NCBI GenBank assembly: GCA_944393045.1
Contig: CALXYT010000009.1
Coordinates: forward strand, 1 to 50,567
Direction: 5' to 3'
From: an uncultured Succinivibrionaceae bacterium
GTDB lineage: Bacteria > Pseudomonadota > Gammaproteobacteria > Enterobacterales > Succinivibrionaceae
Length of the DNA: 50,567 nt
The notes below the pieces were generated by a model. The model did no database searches. It saw only the letters and a program-made list of their open reading frames with translations, and was not told the origin of the DNA. The translations under genes and the position numbers were made by a program. Positions 1-9,135 of the stretch are shown here, piece by piece; position 1 is the stretch's first letter, and each line of letters opens with the position of its first letter.

Positions 1-72
1 GTAAGACCTACAAAAGTAGGCTAGATTTGTTGATACTAGAAACCCCCGCATTTATGCGTGGGGAGTATGTCA
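1..72 (+). mobile_element. Probable right end of an IS200/IS605 (TnpB-type) element
   Basis: Two hairpins follow each other: CCTAC-AAAA-GTAGG at 7-20, and a GC-rich stem CCCC-CGCAT / ATGCG-T-GGGG at 43-63 with one bulged base. This order, with the GTTGATACTAGAA stretch between them, resembles the 3' end of IS605-family tnpB genes, where the right end overlaps the scaffold of the reRNA/omega-RNA. No tnpB coding sequence is inside the window, so only the end is seen. A single degenerate CRISPR repeat is the main alternative. The element boundary is not resolved. Confidence 0.45.
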
Positions 73-171
73 TTAAGTTTTATTTTTTTAAATGTAAGGC
101 CCTTGGTAAAAGGTTTAGTAAAAATCTTTTAAAAGCAGATTTTAGTTTAAAAATAAGGTTATAAGTAAGAA

Positions 172-720
172 GTGAATTATCTTGATAATCAGATTGATAA
201 TATGACCGCAAAAGGCTCTGAGGAAACAGGTCATCAACCTTTAAAGAATATTGATAAAATTGATAGAAATATCCTAACTGAACTCCAAAGAGACGGCCGT
301 TTATCAAATGTTGAACTTTCTAAAAAAGTAGGCCTTAGTCCAACTCCGTGCCTTGAACGAGTTAGACGTCTTGAAAAAAATGGGTATATCTTAGGGTATA
401 CAGCTCGATTAAATCCTAAATTACTTGGTTCATCAGTATTAATTTACATTGAGGTCACTTTAAATAAATCATCTCCTGAGGTCTTTGATAAATTTAATGA
501 GGCGGTAAAGAAGTTAGATGAAATTCTAGAGTGCCATTTAGTATCAGGTTCTTATGATTATTTACTTAAAGCACGTATTGCCGATATGGCAGCTTGTCGT
601 AAGTTAATTAGTGAGACTGTTTTAAAACTCCCTTGCATCAGTGATATTCGCACTTATGTAGTAATGGAAGAGGTTAAGCAGTCAGCAAATATCTTAGTCA
701 GACCAGCTGGGCGTGAGTAA
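172..720 (+). CDS. lrp: Leucine-responsive regulatory protein Lrp
   Basis: Global transcription regulator of the Lrp/AsnC family that responds to leucine and other amino acids. An N-terminal helix-turn-helix (DRNILTELQRDGRLSNVELS and LSPTPCLERVRRLE) is followed by the RAM/ACT-like ligand domain (ECHLVSGSYDYLLK, TYVVMEEVKQS). These stretches are nearly identical to E. coli Lrp (164 residues), so this is Lrp itself rather than a generic AsnC paralogue. The reading frame opens with GTG at 172. An in-frame ATG at 202 gives 172 residues and aligns better with the usual N-terminus, but neither start has a clear ribosome site. It lies upstream of ftsK, as in enterobacteria. Confidence 0.95.
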   Translation: MNYLDNQIDNMTAKGSEETGHQPLKNIDKIDRNILTELQRDGRLSNVELSKKVGLSPTPCLERVRRLEKNGYILGYTARLNPKLLGSSVLIYIEVTLNKSSPEVFDKFNEAVKKLDEILECHLVSGSYDYLLKARIADMAACRKLISETVLKLPCISDIRTYVVMEEVKQSANILVRPAGRE

Positions 721-1235
721 TGATTTTAAGTAATCTTTAAGTTTTGTCTTAAAAAGTCTTAAGGTTTGTCAGTAATAACAGTATGCCAAAAAGCATAGTA
801 GAATTAAGTTGTTACTTAACTTAAAAGCAAATTTGGGACTGATGTTTTTTTTATCACAAAAAAGGCTCACAATTATAAGCAATAAGTGCAAATTCTCGCA
901 TAATTTCATACAATATGAGTTCAAATAAACACTTGACCTTTAAGGGTGATTGAGCAAAAAGATATTATTACAAGCTCTTACCTGCTGCTAAAATTTTCAG
1001 TTTATGATTGTCCAGATTTTTTGGGAGGGGTAGGGGAGATAGCCAGGAATTAAGATTGCAGAAAAGAAGCTTAGCACAAGAAGAGTTATGTAAAAATAAC
1101 ACTTCTAAAGTTTAAGCTCTTTTTAATTTAGTAAAAAGTAGTACCATACCTTTATTAAAGCTTTAAGTGTTTAGCTGGTTTATTTAGGTTAGTTTATCTT
1201 ATAGAACAGAAAGTTAGTTTATAGGTGGTTAAGTC
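721..1235. other. lrp-ftsK intergenic region
   Basis: This 515-bp stretch holds no gene that I can support. A G-rich run GGGAGGGGTAGGGG lies at 1023-1036. Several TTAAG/CTTAA repeats follow lrp at about 724-770, but none makes a convincing terminator. I looked for a LexA box, which controls ftsK in E. coli, and found no CTGT-N8-ACAG. The ftsK ribosome site AGGTGG is at 1224-1229. Confidence 0.6.
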
Positions 1236-4200
1236 GTGTTCGTAGAGAGATTTCAGCAAAATAATGCCACAAGGCGTATTAAAGAGACGCTTTTTATATT
1301 TTGGATTTTTGGGGTTATTATTTTATTTTTAGCTCTGCTTACGCATAGTAATGATGATGTGGCAATTGCCGCATCTGAGAACCCTGAATTTGTCCAAAAC
1401 TCTATTGGTACTATTGGGGCGCATATTTCACAGATACTTTTTGAATGGTTAGGCTTTCCTGCTTACTTATTACCTATTTTAATTTGTTATATTGGTTATT
1501 TACTGTTTTATAACTCAGGCATGCGTTTTCGTGATATCAATTACGGTGTAATAGGGGTGCGCATTATTGGTTGCAATCTCTTGCTCTGTTCTGTTTGTAC
1601 CTTAGTAAATAAAGCATCTATTGATACTGTGGATAATAAAGGTGGTATTTTAGGGTATGCCTTATATGAGATGGTGCATCCTTATTTAGGCTATACTGGC
1701 ACTATCCTTTTTATGTTTGGTTTATTCTTAGTAGGCATTGTAAACTTTACTGGTGTTTCGCTCTTTGCCATCTGTGAAAAAGTAGGGGCAATAGTTGTTT
1801 ATCCGTTTATTAGAACTAATGGTAAAGATTCTTTCATAATTAGAATGATGCGTAAAGTTGGTTTAGTAAAGGCAGAAGATTTTAATGAAGCAGTTAGTGC
1901 CAATGCAAATGCTTCATCTAATGCTCCTCAAAAAAATACTCAAGAAGCTACTAATGCAAACGACACTTATATTATAACCACAGCTGAGGAATTTACTAAA
2001 AAGTTTGCTAAAGATAAGGCTAAAAATGTAAAAAATGCCCAAGAGTTGCTAAAGAGCGAGCCCGAAGAACTTGATCCAAACCTTATGAAGGTAATGTTTG
2101 CCAATAACCTTGATGAGATTTCTTCTTCTGATGTGCAAAACCCTGTGCTTGAATCAAATTTTGCTAAAAATCCTTCTAATGAAGATAGCACTTTAAAAGA
2201 TACTGCCCAGGTTTTCAGTAATGAGGCAAGTATTGATGAGGATAGATTTGAGCCAATCTTTGATATAGGGGCAACAATAACAGGCAATGTAAGCACTCCT
2301 CAAAGTGCGCAGGTGCAAAGGGGAAATCAAGCTGCAACTGATAATCCCTCATCCATAGATGAGCAAACTATCGCTTTTTCGCAATCAAGAGCTAATAGTT
2401 ATCAGCCTTCCAATGCCCTTTTTGCAGGTGCTGATAATAATGCTGCAACAGCAAATGAAAGCTTTACTAACGAGCCGTTAAATAATGATTCCCACTTAGG
2501 AGGTTATGCTAATACTTATGCAAATAGTAATCCTGATGGTAATATAAATTTTAATAATCAGGTAGTGGATAATGAGCCGGTTGGGGCAGTATTTACAAAT
2601 ACCAGTATGGTAACTTCTGCTTTTACGCATGAGAATATGGGCAATAATCCTGTTACTTATGCCTTAAAAAATACTGCACTTGAGCAAAATCAATTAGAAG
2701 GCGCCTGCTTTTTTACAAATAGCAGTGTAAGTTCAAGTGTAACCCCAAATCTAACCGGTAATGACAATTTTAATAGTAGTGTCAATGCTAATGCTGCTAC
2801 TATCACTGCAGCCACTACCTCAAACGAATTTTTAAACAACGCCCAGGAGGTTATTACCACCTCTAATGATAAGTTTTTCCATGGTAGCGATATGGCAGAG
2901 GATTTACCTAAAAGCATAAATGATGCTAATGCTCCGAATAATTCTCAATTTTTAGTGAAAGAGGAGCAAAGTAACGTTATAAATCTCTCAGAAGTGCGTA
3001 ATCAGAATGGTAATAGTGATGTAGGTATGGTACCAGATGGGTTTAAGCTTGTAGAGACAAACATTGCTAAACAAAATGATAATAACGATGCTTTTGCTGG
3101 TTTTGTGAAAGCAGGTGAAGAAAAAGAAGCACCTTCTTCATTTACCAATACTTTTACTAATGCATCTGCTGGTAATGTGGGGAGTTTAAATAATAGCGTT
3201 ACTTCTTTTACTCAAGGAGGCTTCAGTAATCCCAATAATCAATTTACTCAAACTTCGGTTGATGCACAAAATTCTTATAATTCCTTAAGCTCCAATACTG
3301 CCACAACTAATGTAAATGATTATGATGGCGCCTTATCAGTCAATAGCTCCGATGGGTATCGTTATATTAACGCAGGTAGTGATTTATCGGAGAGTTTAGG
3401 TTTTTCTACCAAAACTAAACTTCGAGCTGATGATTTAGGACCATTTCCAACAGTGCAGATATTTGCTCCACCTGAGGAGAGTGTTAAGGTTAATGAATCT
3501 GAGATATTAGATGTTATAAATCGTATTAACCAAAGTTTTAAGCATTTTAATGTTCCTGCCCATGTAGCAACTGAACAGGTATTTGATCAATTCGGTAATC
3601 CAAAAACTAAATACCTTTATCAGTATGGTCCGGTTATTACTCGTTATAAAGTAAAACTTGAAAAAGGTTTAGCAAAAGCTATCGTTAACATTAGCAATGA
3701 TATTGCACGTTTCTTATGTGTAGGTTCAATGCGTGTTATTGAGGTAATCCCTGGTGAGCCATATATTGGGCTTGAAATCCCAAATGCAAAACGAGGCTTT
3801 ATCAATATGCGATCATTGCTTGAATCAGATGAATTTAATAAGGGCAAGTTTGATTTACCAATGGTCATTGGTAAGGATATAGTAGGTAATCCTGTAGTTT
3901 TAGATTTGGTAAAAGCTCCACATTTACTAGTAGCAGGTACCACAGGTTCTGGTAAATCAGTGGGTATTGGTACTATGCTGGTATCTTTACTTATGAAGCA
4001 TACTCCTAAGGAATTAAGACTAATCCTTATTGATCCCAAGATGCTGGAATTTTCAATGTACCATGATATTCCACATTTACTTACTCCAGTAATTACCGAT
4101 GTTAAGCAGGCTCCAAGTGCTCTTAGATGGTGTGTTCAGGAAATGGAACGCAGATATACTATTATGTCTAAGCTTAATGTTAAAAAGATTACTGACTATA

Positions 4201-4988
4201 ATGCATTAATTGAAACTAGCATTCAGTGTAAGACCAGAATTATCGATCCTACCTGGAAGCCTACTGATGATATGTCACAAGTTCCACCAAATCTTGATAA
4301 ATTCCCATTTATCGTTATTGTGGTTGATGAATTTGCGGATCTTATTTTACAGCTTAAGAAAAATGGTGATGTTGAAGGTTTATTAGCTCGTCTTGCAGCC
4401 AAGGCTCGAGCCTGTGGTATTCACTTAATTTTAGCTACCCAAAGCCCAAGGGCAGATGTTATTACCGGTGTTATTCGCAGTAACTTCCCAAGTCAGATTG
4501 CCTTTAAGGTTAAATCAAATCAGGAATCACGTATTATTCTTGATGAATCAGGGGCGGAATCATTACTTGGCTGTGGTGATATGCTTATTAAGTTTAATGA
4601 CGGTACTAATGTAACTCGTCGTGCACATGGGGCATATATTAAAGATAGTGAACTTGAGATGTTTGCTGAAAGCTGGAGAAGACGTGGTAAACCTGAATAT
4701 GTAGAGGCGGTAACTAAGACTGAGCTTACTGAAGAAAATGCGCTTCCTGGTGAAATTGTGCCTCAATCTGAAAATAAAGATGCCATTTATGATGATGTGG
4801 TAGAATTTTGCCGCACCTTAAAATTAAATGGTAAAAAGTTCTCTACCTCACTTATTCAAAGACAGTTTAGTATCGGCTATAACAGAGCTGCTCGTATTAC
4901 TACTACCTTAGAGCGTAATGGTATTGTCTCGGATGGCGAGGGTAGTAATGGCGCACGTGAAATTTTAATTGAAGTTAATAATTTTTAA
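1236..4988 (+). CDS. ftsK: DNA translocase FtsK
   Basis: Septum-anchored DNA pump that clears chromosomes from the division plane and activates XerCD at dif. The first 200 or so residues hold several hydrophobic segments (FWIFGVIILFLALL, YLLPILICYIGYLLF, TILFMFGLFLVGIV), matching the FtsK membrane domain. About 600 residues of Asn/Ser/Thr/Ala-rich linker follow. The motor domain carries Walker A GTTGSGKS near residue 905 and Walker B FIVIVVDEFADL. The C-terminal winged-helix gamma domain (GYNRAARITTTLERNGIVS) reads the KOPS sequence. Length is 1250 residues against about 1330 in E. coli. The GTG start is supported by AGGTGG seven bases upstream. It heads ftsK-lolA-rarA, with a 21-bp gap to lolA. 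Confidence 0.97.
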   Translation: MFVERFQQNNATRRIKETLFIFWIFGVIILFLALLTHSNDDVAIAASENPEFVQNSIGTIGAHISQILFEWLGFPAYLLPILICYIGYLLFYNSGMRFRDINYGVIGVRIIGCNLLLCSVCTLVNKASIDTVDNKGGILGYALYEMVHPYLGYTGTILFMFGLFLVGIVNFTGVSLFAICEKVGAIVVYPFIRTNGKDSFIIRMMRKVGLVKAEDFNEAVSANANASSNAPQKNTQEATNANDTYIITTAEEFTKKFAKDKAKNVKNAQELLKSEPEELDPNLMKVMFANNLDEISSSDVQNPVLESNFAKNPSNEDSTLKDTAQVFSNEASIDEDRFEPIFDIGATITGNVSTPQSAQVQRGNQAATDNPSSIDEQTIAFSQSRANSYQPSNALFAGADNNAATANESFTNEPLNNDSHLGGYANTYANSNPDGNINFNNQVVDNEPVGAVFTNTSMVTSAFTHENMGNNPVTYALKNTALEQNQLEGACFFTNSSVSSSVTPNLTGNDNFNSSVNANAATITAATTSNEFLNNAQEVITTSNDKFFHGSDMAEDLPKSINDANAPNNSQFLVKEEQSNVINLSEVRNQNGNSDVGMVPDGFKLVETNIAKQNDNNDAFAGFVKAGEEKEAPSSFTNTFTNASAGNVGSLNNSVTSFTQGGFSNPNNQFTQTSVDAQNSYNSLSSNTATTNVNDYDGALSVNSSDGYRYINAGSDLSESLGFSTKTKLRADDLGPFPTVQIFAPPEESVKVNESEILDVINRINQSFKHFNVPAHVATEQVFDQFGNPKTKYLYQYGPVITRYKVKLEKGLAKAIVNISNDIARFLCVGSMRVIEVIPGEPYIGLEIPNAKRGFINMRSLLESDEFNKGKFDLPMVIGKDIVGNPVVLDLVKAPHLLVAGTTGSGKSVGIGTMLVSLLMKHTPKELRLILIDPKMLEFSMYHDIPHLLTPVITDVKQAPSALRWCVQEMERRYTIMSKLNVKKITDYNALIETSIQCKTRIIDPTWKPTDDMSQVPPNLDKFPFIVIVVDEFADLILQLKKNGDVEGLLARLAAKARACGIHLILATQSPRADVITGVIRSNFPSQIAFKVKSNQESRIILDESGAESLLGCGDMLIKFNDGTNVTRRAHGAYIKDSELEMFAESWRRRGKPEYVEAVTKTELTEENALPGEIVPQSENKDAIYDDVVEFCRTLKLNGKKFSTSLIQRQFSIGYNRAARITTTLERNGIVSDGEGSNGAREILIEVNNF

Positions 4989-5009
4989 TAATTTATTAAA
5001 GGAAGGTTT

Positions 5010-5663
5010 ATGTTAAAGATAAGCATTAACCAACAGGCAAGAGCACATTTTTTTAAATTTACTGCATCGTTAGCTCTAGGTCTAGTCACCTCTTTAGTTA
5101 TTGCTACTGATGCTTATGCTGACGATAAAGCAGATCTAATAGCTACTTTTTTTAAGATTAATGCTTTTAAGGCAAATTTTACGCAAGATATTACTGATAA
5201 AGATAATAATCTTTTACAAAGTAATAGAGGTTTATTATCAATGCTTAGACCTAATAACTTTAAAATGCAGGTTACAGAGCCTGAGGAGAGCTTAATAGTA
5301 ACAGATGGTAAAAGTGTTTATGCTTATGATGCAATGCTTGAGCAAGTCACTATTTATAACTTTGAGCAAAGTGTTAAAGGCTCACCTTTAATGCTTATTA
5401 TGACTAAAGATAAAGCTCTTTGGGATGGGTACAATGTAAAAGCTTCAAGTAAAGATGACTACCTTATTACCCCAAAAGGTGAGAGCTTGGTAAAAAGCGT
5501 TACTGTAAAGCTTAAAGATAATAATTTATCATCTTTAACTATCCTTGAAAAAGACGGTAAACAGAATGCCTATACTTTTACGCTCATTGATGCATCAGAT
5601 CTAAAGGCTGATGATTTTACCTATCAGGTTCCTGAGGGGATAGAAGTTGATGATCAGAGATGA
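5010..5663 (+). CDS. lolA: Outer-membrane lipoprotein carrier protein LolA
   Basis: Periplasmic chaperone that takes lipoproteins from the LolCDE complex and hands them to LolB. The product has 217 residues, close to the family size. It starts with a signal peptide: basic residues, a hydrophobic run [16 protein letters not shown], and a probable cut after AYA before DDKAD. Typical LolA stretches follow, such as [24 protein letters not shown] and [17 protein letters not shown]. The ATG is preceded by GGAAGG at 5001-5006. The 3' end overlaps the start of rarA by 14 bp, which implies translational coupling. The ftsK-lolA-rarA order is conserved in gammaproteobacteria. Confidence 0.95.
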   Translation: MLKISINQQARAHFFKFTASLALGLVTSLVIATDAYADDKADLIATFFKINAFKANFTQDITDKDNNLLQSNRGLLSMLRPNNFKMQVTEPEESLIVTDGKSVYAYDAMLEQVTIYNFEQSVKGSPLMLIMTKDKALWDGYNVKASSKDDYLITPKGESLVKSVTVKLKDNNLSSLTILEKDGKQNAYTFTLIDASDLKADDFTYQVPEGIEVDDQR

Positions 5664-7119
5664 GGAAGATTTATTTGCTGATTTTGATGAAGAAGCATCA
5701 GACTCTATGCAAGATGATTCCTTAGAGGAGACTTTTAATCCTGATGCTCCACTACCCGCCAGAATGCGCCCACGAACACTTGATGAGTATATTGGGCAGG
5801 AGCATATTTTAGGGAAAGATAAACCACTATATCGCATGCTTATGCGTGGGGAATGCTCCTCAATGATTCTTTGGGGGCCTCCAGGTGTTGGTAAAACTAC
5901 TTTAGCTGAGCTTTTTGCTAAATTGGTTCATGCAAAAGTTGAGCGTTTAAGTGCTGTAACAAGCGGCATTAAAGATATTCGTGCAGCAATTGAGAGCGCA
6001 AAACAAAATCAGCTTCATCACAAAAAAACTCTCTTTTTTGTCGATGAGGTGCATCGCTTTAATAAATCTCAGCAGGATGCTTTCCTGCCTTTTATTGAAA
6101 ATGGCACCATAATTTTTATTGGAGCCACCACGGAAAATCCTTCTTTTGAGTTAAATAATGCTATTTTATCAAGAGTAAGAGTTTATTTATTAAAAAGTTT
6201 AAGTGCTGAGAATATACAGCAAATCATTCAAAAAGCGCTTGAGAGTGAAAGGGGACTTGGTAATTATCATCTTAAACTTGATACCGGAGTTTTAGAGGCT
6301 CTGACTGATTTATCAGGAGGTGATGGTAGAAGGGCGTTAAATTTACTTGAGCTACTGGCAGATTTAGTTTTAAGTGAAGAGCCTGTTGATAACGAGCAGC
6401 ATCACCTTATAACTTTACAGCATATTGCCGAGCTTGGTAGTGAGCGAGTTGCAAGATATGATAAAAAAGGCGATCGTTATTATGACTTAATAAGCGCTTT
6501 TCATAAATCAGTACGAGGCTCCAGTGCTCAGGGCGCCCTTTATTGGATGGCAAGAATTATTTCCGCTGGTGGCGATCCGTTATATGTAGCACGCAGACTT
6601 ATGGCAATAGCCTCTGAGGATATTGGTAATGCTGATCCTAATGCTATGCAGGTAGTAATAGCAGCTATTGAGTGCTATGAAAGAGTTGGGGATGCTGAAG
6701 GGCAAAGAGCAATTGCCCAAGCAGCCGTTTACTGTGCTTTAGCCCCGAAGAGTAATGCTCTTTACATGGCATGGAACAGTGTCTTAAGTGAAGTCTCACA
6801 GATGCCCGATTACGATGTTCCTTTATACTTACGTAACGCCCCTACTAAACTTATGGAAGAATTAGGTTGTCATGAAGGGTATCGTTATGCCCATGATGAG
6901 GTAAATTCCTATGCGGCAGGAGAGTGTTATTTACCGAAAGAGATTCGTGATAAGGTATGGTATAAACCTTCTGATAGAGGTTTTGAGAAAAAGTTGCAAG
7001 AAAAAATGCTCTATTTAAAAAAGCAGGATATCTTAAGTGATAAGCAGCGTTATCCTGAGGATTATAAAGAGCTTAAGAGTAAATTATTAAGTAGGCTTAA
7101 TAGCGAGGCTAATAAATAG
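5650..7119 (+). CDS. rarA: Replication-associated recombination protein RarA (MgsA)
   Basis: AAA+ ATPase that acts at stalled replication forks together with SSB, related to clamp loaders and to human WRNIP1. It shows Walker [10 protein letters not shown] near residue 80, Walker [11 protein letters not shown], the sensor region [18 protein letters not shown], and the C-terminal tetramerisation part with [18 protein letters not shown] prefer the ATG at 5650, with GAGGGG at 5634-5639, over a TTG one codon earlier. The N-terminus carries an extra acidic stretch ([15 protein letters not shown]), making the product longer than the E. coli protein of about 447 residues. In E. coli serS follows; here an intergenic region and a LysR gene do. 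Confidence 0.95.
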   Translation: MIRDEEDLFADFDEEASDSMQDDSLEETFNPDAPLPARMRPRTLDEYIGQEHILGKDKPLYRMLMRGECSSMILWGPPGVGKTTLAELFAKLVHAKVERLSAVTSGIKDIRAAIESAKQNQLHHKKTLFFVDEVHRFNKSQQDAFLPFIENGTIIFIGATTENPSFELNNAILSRVRVYLLKSLSAENIQQIIQKALESERGLGNYHLKLDTGVLEALTDLSGGDGRRALNLLELLADLVLSEEPVDNEQHHLITLQHIAELGSERVARYDKKGDRYYDLISAFHKSVRGSSAQGALYWMARIISAGGDPLYVARRLMAIASEDIGNADPNAMQVVIAAIECYERVGDAEGQRAIAQAAVYCALAPKSNALYMAWNSVLSEVSQMPDYDVPLYLRNAPTKLMEELGCHEGYRYAHDEVNSYAAGECYLPKEIRDKVWYKPSDRGFEKKLQEKMLYLKKQDILSDKQRYPEDYKELKSKLLSRLNSEANK

Positions 7120-7296
7120 CAAGCGTTAAAAAAGCGAGGGGAGTTCAGAAAGCTTTGGGATCTAGTGGAGCTTAGTGAGTTTTTGGGGCTGTAGGAGAGG
7201 AAAGCTTAGAGTAAAGCTTGAAGGTCAATAAAGCCTGCTCTCTAAAGTGGGAACTTAGGAGATAATAAAAATAGAAAACATGTGAAAAAAAAGTGC

Positions 7297-7326
7297 AAAA
7301 AAAAGCATGACCCATAAGATCATGCC
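7297..7326 (-). terminator. Rho-independent terminator on the minus strand
   Basis: Read on the minus strand, the stem GCATGA / TCATGC (plus-strand 7305-7310 and 7320-7325, nine-base loop) is followed at once by eight Ts (7297-7304 as As on the plus strand), then GCAC and another T-rich run. This is a classical intrinsic terminator. No minus-strand protein gene lies upstream of it, so it must end an untranslated RNA or a very small gene. Confidence 0.6.
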
Positions 7327-7450
7327 AAAAGATAAAAACATCAACATTTGAGGAAAAAAATGATTTGAATCATTTTAAGAGATAACATGAAAAACATCTA
7401 GTTATCCATTGTTTGCACTAATTATTAACGCTCATACCTCCTGCTTACTA
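7297..7450 (-). ncRNA. Candidate small RNA ending at the minus-strand terminator
   Basis: The minus strand upstream of the terminator is structured. An inverted repeat GATAAC/GTTATC (7381-7386 and 7401-7406) and a perfect nine-base inverted repeat (7357-7376) precede the terminator hairpin. A ribosome-site-like AGGAGGT lies at about 7436-7442 on the minus strand. An 18-codon ORF (MFFMLSLKMIQIIFFLKC, 7341-7397) sits inside, so a small hydrophobic peptide is an alternative product. I did not find a strong promoter, and the 5' end is a guess. The RNA matches no family I recognise. Confidence 0.25.
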
Positions 7451-7904
7451 AAAAATTACAAACTACAACAAACTAATATTAGATAGGAAAAATCAAATTA
7501 AATATCACAATGAGATTATGTTAGCAAAAATATACAGGTGCTTTTTGAATTACAAAGCATGCTACAATTAACCATAACCACATTCTTGTCATTACTGTTA
7601 CCATAATCTCACCTGTTAATTCCGTGTTTTTTATAAACTTGATCAAGCGTCCTTGCTTAATCACCAAATCTTTTAAGCTGGTTACTTATAAACCAGTTTC
7701 TTTAACTTATGAAGTTCTTTGTTAAACTCTATGGTTTTATTATGACAAAAAAAATAGTTTGTTAAACAAATGTTAGTATTTTGTTGTTAAAAATGTGATC
7801 TTGAAAGTGTTTTCATTGTTTTCAGGAAAAAAAATGATTCTATGTCCCTAAAAATTCAGGTAGCAGACTGTTGATTCATTAAACTTTTTATAAAGGTCTG
7901 ATAG

Positions 7905-7965
7905 TTGATATCGGTTTCATTAATTTGGTATATAATAAGATAACCTTAAAAATTCCAGATATCGG
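7905..7965 (+). promoter_or_regulatory. Putative promoter and operator of the LysR gene
   Basis: A TATAAT hexamer lies at 7931-7936, with TTGATA 20 bp upstream (7905-7910), a longer spacer than ideal. Two exact copies of GATATCGG at 7907-7914 and 7958-7965 flank the -10, one overlapping the -35 and one in the early transcribed region. This layout would suit autoregulation by the LysR protein encoded at 8023, but that link is an inference. Confidence 0.35.
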
Positions 7966-8022
7966 ATTTCCATAATTTAGGTTTGGGCCAGTTAGTAGAT
8001 TTTAAGACTTATAAGAATTGTT

Positions 8023-8925
8023 ATGAAGTTACAACAACTAAAATATGCCTTGGCTGTTGCTAAGTATAAATCGATAAATATAGCTGCTTCTAAGATATTT
8101 GTTACGCAACCAACTATTTCTACTGCGATAAAAGAATTAGAGCAGGAGTTAAATATCAGCATCTTTATCAGAACCAGTAAAGGTGTGGATATTACCAATG
8201 ATGGTATGGAGTTTTTAGGGTATGCCCGAACAGTGGTTGAGCAGGCAGAATTACTTAAAGACAGATATAAAAAAGAACGTACTCGCATGGTAAGGTTTGT
8301 GGTAAGCTCACAGCATTATTCCTTCGCCGTAAGTTCGTTTATTAAATTAGTTAATACTTATGGTATGGAGAAGTATGACTTTTGTATTAGAGAAACTCGC
8401 ACTATTGATATCATAGATGACGTAAGTAAGATGGCTGCTGATATTGGGGTGATTTATTTATCTGATTTTAATGAAACGATAATCAGACGTATGATTAGAG
8501 ATAAAGATTTAATCTTTACTCCTCTTATTACTACCAGCCCTCATGTATTTTTAAGTGTAAAAAATCCTTTATCCACCAAAAAACAATTAACTTTAGAAGA
8601 GCTGGTTGATTTACCATTCTTATGCTTTGATCAGGGGATGTATAGTGCTGAATATTATGCTGAAGAAATTCTTTCTAATAGTCATGGCTCAAAAACAATT
8701 CGAGTAAGTGATAGAGCAACTTTATTTAACTTACTGATTGGTCTTAATGGTTATACTATTAGCTCGGGCATTATCTCAAGTGAACTCAATCCCGAGGTGG
8801 TATCTGTTCCTCTGGCCTCTGATGCAAAAATGTGCATAGGCTACCTTACTCATAAAAATATTAAGCCTACCCCTTTGGTAGATTCTTATATTGCCTATTT
8901 ACAGGAATCGTTATTATCTCTCTAG
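8023..8925 (+). CDS. LysR-family transcriptional regulator
   Basis: A 300-residue LysR-type regulator. The N-terminal winged helix-turn-helix is clear (LQQLKYALAVAKYKSINIAA, then TQPTISTAIKELEQEL), followed by the linker helix and an effector-binding domain with the usual two-lobe pattern (DIGVIYLSDFN, LTLEELVDLPFLCFDQG, GYTISSGII). The effector is unknown. No gene is divergent from it, unlike most LysR genes; the 900-bp gap upstream holds only a possible minus-strand small RNA. The ATG at 8023 has no strong ribosome site but gives the standard LysR start M-x-LQQL. A terminator follows six bases after the stop, so it is probably monocistronic. Confidence 0.9.
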   Translation: MKLQQLKYALAVAKYKSINIAASKIFVTQPTISTAIKELEQELNISIFIRTSKGVDITNDGMEFLGYARTVVEQAELLKDRYKKERTRMVRFVVSSQHYSFAVSSFIKLVNTYGMEKYDFCIRETRTIDIIDDVSKMAADIGVIYLSDFNETIIRRMIRDKDLIFTPLITTSPHVFLSVKNPLSTKKQLTLEELVDLPFLCFDQGMYSAEYYAEEILSNSHGSKTIRVSDRATLFNLLIGLNGYTISSGIISSELNPEVVSVPLASDAKMCIGYLTHKNIKPTPLVDSYIAYLQESLLSL

Positions 8926-8930
8926 CGATG

Positions 8931-8960
8931 AAGCTACTTAGGTAAATTAAGCAGCTTTTT
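8931..8960 (+). terminator. Rho-independent terminator after the LysR gene
   Basis: Imperfect stem AAGCTaCTTA / TTAAGcAGCTT (8931-8940 with 8947-8957) followed by a run of five Ts. It starts six bases after the LysR stop codon. Confidence 0.6.
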
Positions 8961-9135
8961 ATATTGTATAAAACTCGCTGGCAGCAATTCTTTTTCTCTA
9001 TAAAATACCTCACTCGTAGACCTTTAAGAGCATGTCATCTGCTTAATAGTTGGAGCTTTTAAAGGAGAGAATTTGCGTTTTTTTATAACAAAGTAATCTT
9101 AACTAATGTTAAGTACTTTTATAGAGGAAATTTTT

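Larger units (their letters stand above)
7120..8022. other. Long intergenic region between rarA and the LysR gene
   Basis: About 900 bp without a convincing protein gene on either strand. It holds a strong minus-strand terminator (7297-7326), a perfect palindrome AAAATGATT-TG-AATCATTTT (7357-7376), an inverted repeat GATAAC/GTTATC (7381-7406), and a hairpin CTGGTT/AACCAG at about 7678-7696. Further right is the promoter area of the LysR gene with a GATATCGG direct repeat. I see no tRNA-like or rRNA-like sequence. Confidence 0.6.

Noticed and set aside
41..64. CRISPR-repeat-like hairpin CCCCCGCAT...ATGCGTGGGG
   Set aside because: Only one copy exists, without a second repeat or spacer in the window; an IS605/TnpB right end explains it better.
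721..1235. LexA-controlled ftsK promoter as in E. coli
   Set aside because: No CTGT-N8-ACAG sequence was found in the region.
1967..4766. Minus-strand ORFs inside ftsK
   Set aside because: They are shadows of a very well conserved gene and of its low-complexity linker; none has a ribosome site or a known motif.
7120..8022. tRNA or other known structural RNA in the long gap
   Set aside because: No T-loop GTTCNANNC with matching acceptor stem was found by eye on either strand.
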